Shown here: piece by piece, positions 16,461 to 24,637 of the stretch
Numbering within the stretch: position 1 is the first letter of the stretch
Layout: every line of letters begins with the position of its first letter
NCBI GenBank assembly: GCA_016215705.1
Contig: JACRIR010000074.1
Location: forward strand, 1 to 64,000
Direction of reading: 5' to 3'
DNA length: 64,000 nt
DNA from: Candidatus Poribacteria bacterium
Lineage (GTDB): Bacteria; Abyssobacteria; SURF-5
Notes under the pieces: model-generated
Database searches by the model: none
What the model saw: only the letters and a program-made list of their open reading frames with translations
Told to the model about the DNA's origin: nothing
Translations under genes and position numbers: made by a program

Positions 16461-18657
16461 CCTTTTGCCTCGCAATTCCTTGGAATTCTTGGGAGACGCC
16501 AGGGGAGAATCGTGCAAGAAAGCATAGCACGATTGAAGTACACGCGCCAACGCCGGCCGCGCAAAACGCGGAGTTCCGAGTTCCGAGTCGAAAAAGAACC
16601 CGAGGAAAGCGAGCGCTGCGAAACGCGGTACGAAAGAGACGAATGAAGACTTTCTGAACCACACATGAGGGCTACAGATCCGCGAAGTTCTCCAAATATT
16701 CTGCAAAGTTGTTTACCATATATAGTCATCCGTAACTCCTTGTCGCTCATGGATATGACACAAAATGACACAAGGCCAGAAGCAAGAACAAACAGGGGAA
16801 AGGCGAAAGGGACCGCGCGAAGCGCGCGGGGTTCGTAGTTCCGGGCTCATGGTTTATGGTTGAGAAGCATGAACTGTGAAAACGATGACCGGTTTTGAAA
16901 CCACGGGGACACGGGGAGAAAAGTAGGCGAAAGGGGAAAGGCGAAAGGCGAAAGGGGAGCCGACAGGCAATGATGAATGATGAATAACGCAACAATCGGT
17001 GACGCGAGGTGACGCGTGGGTGACGCGAGGCCCCGATAAAGGCGGGGCAGGTGAAAGGAGCAAGGAGTAAGGTGCAAGGGGATGCGCAAGTAATTGACCA
17101 GCAATAAGTTGCGAAGTCCAAGAGTGAACGACTTCGGGCGCTCTTTGTGGGGATTGGTGACGCGGGTGACGCGGTGACGCGAGAAAACGTGTTTTGTTTC
17201 ATAAATTTTTGGACTGGAATGGTCCAAGAGAGAGTGGGAACACAAATGGCGCGAATCGCGAAACGCGGGACAAATGGCATCACGAATACATGCATTTGGA
17301 GTTGGAGAAGAAGAGGCGAACCGCGAAGAGGTTCGAGACCCGAGGGACAAAGAACCCAAAGAAAAAGCAAGACTATCCTCCTGGGCCATCGAGGGCTCAG
17401 AGTTCACCGAGAACTCCTCCTCCTTTTGCCGACGAGCAGACGTGACTCGGCGATGCTGAGAAGCAGCCCGTGTTGGGGTCGGATTGAATTTGAAGGGGGT
17501 CGTTGCACCGGTCATTTTCTGTGTCAGCATATGTTCCTTTCGTTTATGAGCGTGGCAAGAAGCTTTCTTCTCCGACATCCAGCTTATAGTGTACGGGTAG
17601 CGGGGATGTCGGTCAACGAACTTTTTGTTAATTTTAGGGCGAATGACAGAAGTGGTTCATGGTTTAGGGTTTAGGGTTTAGGGTTTAGGGTTCATAACGC
17701 AAAGATGATGATTTCGGGAGTATGAATGGGTTACGGATGAAACGAATGGAGAAGAAGAGGCTCTGGGGAACGCGAATTATACGAATTTCACGGATGCATA
17801 CTCCTGAGCAAACCGTGGGGGGCGCAGAGGGGCACAGCGCGGCGTAGCCGCAACCAAAACCGGAGAAGAAAAAGAAACAGGGAATCCGCAGATTGCGCAG
17901 ATTGCGCGGATTTTTGAAAAAGAAGAAGGGGAAAAGCATTCTCAGCCACAGATGCAGAGCGGATGGACACAGCGCGGCAGAGCCGCAACCAAACAAAAGA
18001 AGAAACAAAGGGAACCACGGATTTCACGGATTCCACGGATTTGGGGAGAAGAAGAAAAAGAAGCATCTTAGCCACAGATGCACGCGGATGGACACGGATT
18101 TTACGAAAAAGAAGAAGAGGAAATTGCGACACGAATTCATGATTTCGAACGTGAGTAGTACAGACTCCAAGAAAAGGAAAAAGAGGACATGCCCCGCTGA
18201 TTTGGGCTGATTTTCGCGGATTCTTAGAAGAAGAGGAAAAGAAATCAACCGGAATTCACGATTTTCAACGTGAGTAGTGCAGATGAACGCGGACAAAGGA
18301 CAAGCATCTGACCATCAAGGCTCGAAGGCAAAGAGATGATTTACGAAAGGGAAAATCTCACCACCAAGATCACCAAGTCACCAAGAAGAATTGAGACACG
18401 AAGGGGCTTTGCGGGGGTGCTTGATAGTCTGAACCACATTCTTTCGCAACGCATCAGATTCCTCCGCATGTATGGTTGCGAGGGTGGGAGAACCACTACA
18501 TAACATCGCAGATCAGCGGCGGCTGTAAGCCGTCCGCGATTATTTTGTTCGTCTTCTTTCCTTAACTGGTTTCTCCATAAGTATATGGATTGCTTTCTCC
18601 AATGCGTGGTTGAATTCTTTCGGACGATCCATCATTAAGAAATGATCCGATTTCTCG
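16461..18657. repeat. 2.2-kb repeat-rich, purine-skewed stretch without genes
   Basis: I find no credible gene here. The plus strand is strongly purine-rich (runs such as GGAAAGGCGAAAGGCGAAAG and AGAAGAAGAGG). It contains two clusters of GGTGACGCG (16998-17027 and 17156-17181), heptamer repeats near 16842 and a (GGTTTAG)n tract at 17661-17693. Degenerate ACGGATTTCACGGATT and CAGATGCACGCGGATGG units fill 17880-18300. Long open frames here encode only low-complexity Ser/Pro/Arg peptides and are artefacts of the repeats. Confidence 0.6.
17661..17693. repeat. (GGTTTAG)n telomere-like heptamer array
   Basis: About four and a half perfect copies of GGTTTAG, flanked by the related heptamers GGTTCAT. 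It is the most regular member of the dispersed heptamer family in this window. Confidence 0.8.
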
Positions 18658-19221
18658 TTATTCTGTGTACGTCACGCACAACATCGGCCGCAACAACGGA
18701 TTGACCGCTTCTCCCGAATAGAACCCGATCCAGTCGTCCGCGTCGTTATCGTTGTCATCTGTCGCGAAATAGACGCGCAACTGAGTGGAGCCCGTTTTGT
18801 CTATTGCTGCAAGGCCGGACCCGTCGAGAGAACCCTGCGAGATAATGTCGCCGGCAATTGGGGGAGCTCCCATGACTGCAACTCGCTCTGCGGTGGCAGC
18901 CGCCTGAAAATCAGTCTTTTGAATTCTGGGTCCCGCGCCGAAGAAACCCGTGGCAATATCCACATAGCACATTCCATGAGTTGTGAACGGGTTCATTCCG
19001 CAAAGCCCGCTTGCAGCCAGCATCAGTTTCGCGGACTGAATTGTGGCAGCATCGGGGAGCGTCGAGGTGTCGAACGAGAGTATCACCTTGTACTGCATCT
19101 CGCCCTGACCCCCTGCGCTGTAATCATCTCCCAGACGGAGGGCATGGAGTCCCGCAAAGTTTGAATTGAACGCGCCGCCCACATTCGAGTTCTCGTTCGA
19201 CTCGCGGATCGCGTCAAGCAC
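18658..19221 (-). CDS. DNRLRE-domain protein fragment
   Basis: A 187-residue frame that resembles a DNRLRE-type beta-sandwich module: VILSFDTSTLPDAATIQSAK in the middle and LRVYFATDDNDNDADDWIGF near the end. Such modules normally sit in large secreted proteins. Here the domain begins abruptly: in-frame homology extends about nine codons upstream of the GTG (ADVV before LDAIRES) and then meets a stop in a 17-bp tandem duplication. There is no signal peptide or good ribosome-binding site. It is best read as a truncated remnant, though a short expressed protein is not excluded. Confidence 0.5.
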   Translation of the reverse strand: MLDAIRESNENSNVGGAFNSNFAGLHALRLGDDYSAGGQGEMQYKVILSFDTSTLPDAATIQSAKLMLAASGLCGMNPFTTHGMCYVDIATGFFGAGPRIQKTDFQAAATAERVAVMGAPPIAGDIISQGSLDGSGLAAIDKTGSTQLRVYFATDDNDNDADDWIGFYSGEAVNPLLRPMLCVTYTE

Positions 19222-19234
19222 AACATCGGCCTTT

Positions 19235-19269
19235 GGAAGCCTAAAGGGTCAAGGAAGCCTAAAGGGTCA
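19235..19269. repeat. 17-bp tandem duplication
   Basis: GGAAGCCTAAAGGGTCA occurs twice, at 19235-19251 and 19253-19269. It marks the point where the DNRLRE reading frame is interrupted. Confidence 0.8.
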
Positions 19270-19333
19270 TACACATTGACAAGGCACTTTCCTCATGGTT
19301 GTGTGAATGTGTAGACCTGACCCCTTCGGTTTT

Positions 19334-20287
19334 CTAAACGAGTGCGCCACCGCAGGAGGAGCCGGCGCCGGCGGTGCAGCCGAAGCAGTGGTCGCCGGTG
19401 ACGATTCGGCGCCGTTTCAAAAGCGAGGGATCAAATCGTGTGATGTGGTCGGGAGCTCCGTGGTTTACGGCACGGCCGAGCGCAAGGTTGAAGTCGCAGT
19501 CGAAGAGGGTCCCATCCCATCCGACACTGAGTTGCCGCCTGCACATCAAACCTTCGAGTGTCTGCGGATTGAAGGATTCCTGCAAAAGCTTCAGATATTC
19601 TTTCTCGCAACTCTGACGGCTCAACTCCGCCTGGAATCGGCCGATCGGCATGTTAGTGATTGTCAGAAGGCGGGAGAATGTGATGCCGAAGCGTTCGGCC
19701 AACTCGCGGCGATAATCGGCCTCGAGCGAGGTCTGTTCGGGCGGCAGAAATGGTCCTCCCGGGTTGTACACGAGGTCAAGCTGAAGGTCATCGGAGACAC
19801 CGTAGCCTACGGCGTTCAGGCGTTTGATGGCCGCGACGCTTTTCTCATAGACTCCGCGGCCGCGTTGAGCGCGGACGTTTTCCTCGAGGTAGCAGGGGAG
19901 GGAAGCGACGAGACAAACCTCGTTCTCTCGATACCATTCGGGCATATTCTCCATACCCGGTTCGAGAAGGACAGTCAAGTTCGTGCGCACTTGCACGGGC
20001 AGTCCGTGACGGCGCAAGGCTTCCACGAAGCGGTGGAAATGGGGGTTGAGTTCAGGCGCGCCGCCGGTGAGGTCTACGAGCTTGTATTGCAGGTTCTCGG
20101 CTGTGTCGAGCACTAGCCGAATCGTGGGCCATTCCATCATTTCTGTCCGGCGAGGTGAGGCGGACACATGACAATGCCTGCACTGTTGATTGCATCGCAG
20201 GCCGAGGTTGACTTGCAGGGTTTCGATTTTATTGCTATAGAGTGGATTGCCGGTTAGGGTCTCGATGCGTGTTTCGAAATCGTTCAT
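19334..20287 (-). CDS. arsS: radical SAM/selenodomain protein (ArsS-type), cysteine form
   Basis: A 317-residue radical SAM enzyme of the rSAM/selenodomain family (TIGR04167 type, named ArsS where linked to arsenosugar biosynthesis). The cluster motif is CNQQCRHC (C32, C36, C39), with LVDLTGGAPELNPHF as the substrate loop. CRRQLSVGWDGTLFDCDFN is a SPASM-like region, and the tail is CFGCTAGAGSSCGG. In some relatives the third cysteine of that tail is selenocysteine; here it is a TGC codon at C312. It starts 6 bp after the stop of the fatty-acid-hydroxylase-family gene, so the two form an operon. The matching glycosyltransferases lie at 7350-9398. Confidence 0.85.
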   Translation of the reverse strand: MNDFETRIETLTGNPLYSNKIETLQVNLGLRCNQQCRHCHVSASPRRTEMMEWPTIRLVLDTAENLQYKLVDLTGGAPELNPHFHRFVEALRRHGLPVQVRTNLTVLLEPGMENMPEWYRENEVCLVASLPCYLEENVRAQRGRGVYEKSVAAIKRLNAVGYGVSDDLQLDLVYNPGGPFLPPEQTSLEADYRRELAERFGITFSRLLTITNMPIGRFQAELSRQSCEKEYLKLLQESFNPQTLEGLMCRRQLSVGWDGTLFDCDFNLALGRAVNHGAPDHITRFDPSLLKRRRIVTGDHCFGCTAGAGSSCGGALV

Positions 20288-20293
20288 AGATGT

Positions 20294-21157
20294 TCACTCC
20301 ATCAGAAGTCGCTTGTTGTCCGTGCTCGACGTGTCTTCTCGAACCGAAAGGTGGCCGTCGGGCAACCGCCAGTATTCTCGCTGCTTCCGGAATGGAAGGC
20401 CGAGTAGATTCCAGAAAGTGTTGTCGGCCGGGGCTTGATAGGCCGCCACACCTATAGTAATGTTTGTGTGAGGTATATTCAAGCGCAAGCTCCCGTGGAT
20501 GAAGTCCCACCAACGGAAGACGACCGAATAGTTGGAGTTTGTCTCATCTTCAACTATGGAGTGGTGAATGCCATGCATTCGGGGCGTCACAATAACCTTG
20601 TTCAAGAATCTCTCGATCGGGATTGGAATCCTGATATTGCTGTGATGAAACACAGTCCCGCACTGAAAGATAATCTCATATGCGGTCAGTATGATCGGTG
20701 ACACGCCGAGTAGGGAAACCTGAGCCGCCCGAAAGATCGTCGAGTAGAGAACCTCGCCGAAATGAAACCGAAAAGAGGTCGATACATCGAGGTCGGGATC
20801 GATATGGTGAACGTTGTGGAAGCGCCATAAGAGAGGCAACGCGTGGTTGGCGCGGTGCCAGTAGTAGAAGGTGAGGTCGAGCAGCAGGAATCCGGCGACC
20901 AGTCGAGCCGCAAAAGGTAGTTCGACCAAATGCAGCAGGCCGAACTGGCGGGCGGATGCCCGAGTCGAAAGGCCGAGCGCAATGGGTTTCACGACCAGCG
21001 CGCCCATGAGGAGAGCTAATCCCGATACGCAAAGATTTATTGTGAAACGACGCGCTCGCGGCCGCTTGCGATTACGGAGCGGAGACACGCTCTCAAGGAT
21101 CAGCAGGACCGCGAAAATGACTGCCACCAATAACGCAGCGCTGTGTTCGACTTTCAA
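20294..21157 (-). CDS. sterol desaturase / fatty acid hydroxylase superfamily protein
   Basis: A 287-residue di-iron membrane protein. The histidine boxes are HRANH, HNVHH, HHSN and HGIHHS, set among about four hydrophobic segments, as expected for the superfamily. It probably hydroxylates or desaturates a lipid in the membrane using oxygen. The frame opens with an ATG at 21205, but those 16 codons are translated CTTTCGC repeats. The TTG at 21157 (KVEHSAALL follows) has AGGAG 7 nt upstream and is preferred. It is directly followed by the ArsS-type gene, which suggests lipid modification linked to that pathway; this is inference. Confidence 0.75.
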   Translation of the reverse strand: MKVEHSAALLVAVIFAVLLILESVSPLRNRKRPRARRFTINLCVSGLALLMGALVVKPIALGLSTRASARQFGLLHLVELPFAARLVAGFLLLDLTFYYWHRANHALPLLWRFHNVHHIDPDLDVSTSFRFHFGEVLYSTIFRAAQVSLLGVSPIILTAYEIIFQCGTVFHHSNIRIPIPIERFLNKVIVTPRMHGIHHSIVEDETNSNYSVVFRWWDFIHGSLRLNIPHTNITIGVAAYQAPADNTFWNLLGLPFRKQREYWRLPDGHLSVREDTSSTDNKRLLME

Positions 21158-21196
21158 GAATGAGCTCCTAGGAAAGAGGCGAAAGGCGAAAGGAGC

Positions 21197-21253
21197 AAGG
21201 TTCATAGTTCATGGTTCATAGTTTATGGTTCATAGTTTATGGTTCATGGTTAA
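21197..21253. repeat. heptamer repeats (GTTCATG/GTTTATG)
   Basis: Eight or so alternating heptamers of the type GGTTCAT and AGTTTAT. The same family occurs at six other intergenic sites. The gap 21254-21605 also carries a short dispersed repeat (21303-21327) and a hairpin (21450-21497). Confidence 0.6.
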
Positions 21254-21302
21254 AGGCAAAACGAAAAGGCCAAAGAAACAGAGGGATTATTCTCCCTTCG
21301 CT

Positions 21303-21327
21303 GATCCTTCGCTTCGCTCAGGATGAC
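21303..21327. repeat. short dispersed repeat (TCGCTTCGCTCAG type)
   Basis: A diverged reverse copy of the CTGAGCGAAGCGAAG core found inside MITE-1 and MITE-2. Confidence 0.45.
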
Positions 21328-21449
21328 GTCACGGGCAGTTTGCTACGGGTGGATGCAGCAAACGGTTCGATTATAATATTGGCCTTGCGGGCGGGAAGGC
21401 GCAAATGGAAGCTTGCAAGAAGTCGAACGTCAAAGAACCTTGCTTGTTT

Positions 21450-21497
21450 CTCATAATTCGGGGACACGATGAAGCATCATGTCCCCGAATTATGGAG
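21450..21497. repeat. GGGGACAC-family hairpin
   Basis: CTCATAATTCGGGGAC and GTCCCCGAATTATGGAG form near-perfect arms, with inner ACGATG/CATCAT pairing, over 48 nt. It lies downstream of the minus-strand MFS gene and could serve as its terminator. Confidence 0.65.
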
Positions 21498-21605
21498 CGG
21501 TTCCCGCATGGTTGGCCACACCGAAAGTGGAGTCGAATGCTCAGAATTACAACAATGGGCTCAGAATGGCATTCTGGTCTGGCCGTTTGAAGACGACAGG
21601 AGGGC

Positions 21606-23009
21606 TCAACCTTCCGACGGGTTCAAGCCCGTTGTCTCGCTGCTCTTGCGTTCGCGAATCAGGCGGCGGATTTCGTCGTGCTTCTGTTTCGTGATGGGGA
21701 ACGTTGTGAACACGAGCGCCGCGGTGAGGAGCATAAGGGCGGAGGCGGGGCCAAAGAGAAACTTGAGCCCCAATAGAGTGGAGGGTGTCTGTGCGGGCAA
21801 ATCGGCGTCGAAGTGGATAACCTTGAGCGCGAAGCCGACGAACATCAGGGCCATGCCGACGCCTGCCTTATATACGAAAGTCCAGACTCCGGAATATACT
21901 CCCTCGCGCCGCTTGCCTGTATGGTATTCGTCCCATTCGATGATGTCGGGCGATATGGCGCCTGAGAGAATCCACATACCGACGTTGAACATGCCCGCAA
22001 AGAACATGAAAACTGTGACGAGGGTGTGTGCCGTTCGAGGAATGATGAATATGCCCGCGAGTAACAGACCGTAACCGGTCAAATTCATAATGAAAGACCA
22101 TTTCTTGCCAAGGGCATTTGAAATCCACATCCAGAAAGGAACCGAGCATACGGCGCCGATAAAAAAGACTGTGAAGAATTTGGTGGCGAGCGATTCGTCG
22201 AGGAACCAGTATTTCGTAATGAAGAGCACCAGATATGTGACGATGTTGTTGCTGATGGTGGCCAGAGTCCCCGTGAATATGAAGATCAGGTAGGGTCGGT
22301 TGCGGGCGACTGCTTTGAAAGATTCCTTAACGCTTACGGCGGCCTGACGGGCATGATTCGGTTTCTCGAAAGTGCCCCACCGCGTGAGCGCGGACAGCGC
22401 GATCATCATCGCGCATCCTATGAGCCCATACACGAAATGGGCGGTGCGCCTCTGCTCATGCAAGACGCTGAACAAAACGAGCGGCAATATCGCGCCTTGC
22501 GCATCGCCCAGCGTTCCCAGGAGTTGTTTGTATCCCGAAAGCTTTGTGCGCTCATTGTAGTCGAGCGTCAACTCGGGCGCCAGCGCCAGGTACGGCGTTT
22601 CGAACACCGTCCGACCCGTGTAGAAGATGAGCGTAGTTATGGTCAGATAAACGAATATCGTCGAAGAAGACCCCAGCGGAGGCGGAGAGAAAATCAGGAA
22701 GAACATGATGCCGGTCGGTATGCTTCCGAGAAGGAAATATGGGCGACGTCTCCCGCTTTTCCACTGAGTGTTGTCGGAGATGTAACCCATCATCGGGTCG
22801 CTGAAAGCGTCCCACACCTGACCGATAAGCATCACGATTCCGAATAGCGCCGTGTCAAACTTCAGGATCGTCGTGTAGAAGAACAACAGGTTGATTCCGT
22901 ATGCGGTGCCGATGCAGTTCAACCCGAACTGCGAGGCCCCATAGCTGAGATGAGTCTTCAGACTGAGTTTTTCGCTTTGGTGGGATTCAGCGGTGTCAAG
23001 TTGTTTCAT
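21606..23009 (-). CDS. MelB-type (GPH) MFS sugar transporter
   Basis: A 467-residue, 12-helix transporter of the glycoside-pentoside-hexuronide:cation symporter family. Family landmarks are LSYGASQFGLNCIGTAYGIN at the start, GQVWDAFSDPMMGYISDNTQ with KSGRRRPYFLLG in the first helix pair and loop, and DIIEWDEYHTGKRREGVYSG in the second half. It probably imports a glycoside, uronide or similar substrate with a cation. The start lies 18 bp after the stop of the upstream zinc-dependent dehydrogenase, so import and oxidation of the same substrate by one operon is likely. Confidence 0.85.
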   Translation of the reverse strand: MKQLDTAESHQSEKLSLKTHLSYGASQFGLNCIGTAYGINLLFFYTTILKFDTALFGIVMLIGQVWDAFSDPMMGYISDNTQWKSGRRRPYFLLGSIPTGIMFFLIFSPPPLGSSSTIFVYLTITTLIFYTGRTVFETPYLALAPELTLDYNERTKLSGYKQLLGTLGDAQGAILPLVLFSVLHEQRRTAHFVYGLIGCAMMIALSALTRWGTFEKPNHARQAAVSVKESFKAVARNRPYLIFIFTGTLATISNNIVTYLVLFITKYWFLDESLATKFFTVFFIGAVCSVPFWMWISNALGKKWSFIMNLTGYGLLLAGIFIIPRTAHTLVTVFMFFAGMFNVGMWILSGAISPDIIEWDEYHTGKRREGVYSGVWTFVYKAGVGMALMFVGFALKVIHFDADLPAQTPSTLLGLKFLFGPASALMLLTAALVFTTFPITKQKHDEIRRLIRERKSSETTGLNPSEG

Positions 23010-23027
23010 GAATATCTGATGTGTTTC

Positions 23028-24026
23028 TCACGGTTGGACTAAGACCTTGATCTCATCGTTTGGGCCGAAGAGCTTCTTCATCATTGCCGGCAGATCATCG
23101 AGCGGGATCACGTTCGTGATAACGTCCTCCGCCCGGACGGTCCCGTCGCGCAGCATCTCGACCGCTATGGGCAACTGGCTCGTGGTTCCGAATGCAGCCT
23201 GAACGTCCACTTGTTTCATCACCCACAGCAGTGTGCTGAACTGAAAGAACTCCATGTGGATGCCCAGGAGGATGACCTGCCCGCCGCATCGCGCGTATTG
23301 AATCGCTTCCTGTAGCGTGCCCGCTCCGCCCGCGCAATCATAGACGACGTCGGCGCCGCACTCTTTGACTTCCGTGCATGCGCCCATCACGTCGTCCTCG
23401 ATCGGATTGAGCACCCGGAGCGCTCCGAGTTTCAGGGCTGCTGCCGCTCTTTTGGGTTGTATCTCGGTGACGAGTATCGGGAACGCGCCCGCTCGTTTGG
23501 CTGCCGCGATCGTCAATAGTCCGATTGGACCCGCGCCCAGCGCCACAACGAAGTCGGCCATCTTCTGTCTCGATAGCTGGACACCGTGGATCGCATTGGT
23601 CAGCGGATTCCAGAGGGCGGCCGCCTGAAGTGATAATTCGTCAGGCAATGGATAGAGGTGTTCGGTCGTACAGGTCACATACTCGGCGTACTCTCCGTTG
23701 CTGGTCCAGAGTTTGGTTGTGCACATTTGGGGCAGGCCGTTCCGGCAGTGCCAGCACTTGTCGCAACGCCGTGTGCGACGGACGATGACGCGATCGCCCT
23801 CACGCCAACCTTCAACCCTTTTGCCGATCTCGGCGACAATCCCGGTTCCCTCGTGTCCCATCATCATATCGCCCGGCTCTTCCATGCCGTACTGCACCTG
23901 ATGTATGTCTGAGCCGCAGATGCCGCAATAGGATATCTTGACGAGAACCTCGTTCTCCTTCGGTCTCGGCGTGGGGATTTCGCGTATTTCCATCACGCCG
24001 GTGTCCACATAGACGGCAATTTTCAC
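23028..24026 (-). CDS. zinc-dependent medium-chain alcohol/polyol dehydrogenase
   Basis: A 332-residue MDR dehydrogenase. The catalytic-zinc site includes CGICGSD and GHEGTG, the structural-zinc loop is CDKCWHCRNGLPQMC, and the NAD(P) motif is GAGPIGL. It most resembles sorbitol/threonine-type dehydrogenases. The GTG at 24026 is preferred to the TTG at 24032, since AGGAG lies 6 nt before it. It is followed at once by a GPH-type sugar transporter, consistent with catabolism of a sugar, polyol or uronate; the substrate cannot be told from sequence. Confidence 0.85.
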   Translation of the reverse strand: MKIAVYVDTGVMEIREIPTPRPKENEVLVKISYCGICGSDIHQVQYGMEEPGDMMMGHEGTGIVAEIGKRVEGWREGDRVIVRRTRRCDKCWHCRNGLPQMCTTKLWTSNGEYAEYVTCTTEHLYPLPDELSLQAAALWNPLTNAIHGVQLSRQKMADFVVALGAGPIGLLTIAAAKRAGAFPILVTEIQPKRAAAALKLGALRVLNPIEDDVMGACTEVKECGADVVYDCAGGAGTLQEAIQYARCGGQVILLGIHMEFFQFSTLLWVMKQVDVQAAFGTTSQLPIAVEMLRDGTVRAEDVITNVIPLDDLPAMMKKLFGPNDEIKVLVQP

Positions 24027-24150
24027 AGTCAACTCCTCTCATGCTTTTGGGCTCAGGGCTTCTCTAGACTATCCCACGCTTCTTCTGATTGTCAATAGTA
24101 AACGCCCGCCGGGTGTGCGACATAAAAATTGGTCAAGGCCAAAGAATTCT

Positions 24151-24180
24151 TGTAGGGGCACGGCGCGCCGTGCCCCTACA
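24151..24180. repeat. perfect 30-nt palindrome (GTAGGGGC family)
   Basis: The arm TGTAGGGGCACGGCG is followed by its exact reverse complement. A near-identical copy lies at 30565-30587 and a looser one at 9492-9512. The rest of the 24033-24637 gap shows no other recognisable element. Confidence 0.7.
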
Positions 24181-24637
24181 AAAGCGCGGCGGACGCATTT
24201 CCAGTCGCATTATGAATCCTTTGGCAGCAGTATTCGCTACCGTCACAAGATACGACGCCAACGGAAGAAGTTACCATCAACCACCTTTCCTGAACCGCCT
24301 TTCATGTCGCACACCAACACCCGCGCTTCTTGACAAGCAAGACAGTTAAGTATAAGATTAAGTAAGTTTAGCATTCACATAATCTCGCCGTCTATGCCCA
24401 CCCTCTGATCGGATTGCGCCGAACAATTCGCCAAGACATACTACAATAGTTAATTTGTGCGTGCGTCCCCGGAGACAATGCATACTGAATAGTCAAGGTT
24501 CTTTCTCAAGGACATCCGCCCACCGTCCGGCGTAGCTTCTGACGTCTGATTGTCCGCGAATGCTTGTCCGCACCTTTTGGGTCCCCCGGAAATCTTATGG
24601 AAGGAAATGGGTTCCCCTTGTTTATGAGGCGCCGACA

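Noticed and set aside
16847-17578. 243-codon open frame on the minus strand
   Set aside because: Its product is low-complexity Ser/Arg/Pro sequence translated from purine repeats; no start site, no domain.
17661-17693. Plant-telomere repeat as a sign of eukaryotic contamination
   Set aside because: It grades into the heptamer repeats found throughout this clearly bacterial window.
19334-20287. Selenocysteine in the ArsS-type tail
   Set aside because: The codon in GSSCGG is TGC and the frame ends normally, so this is the cysteine form.
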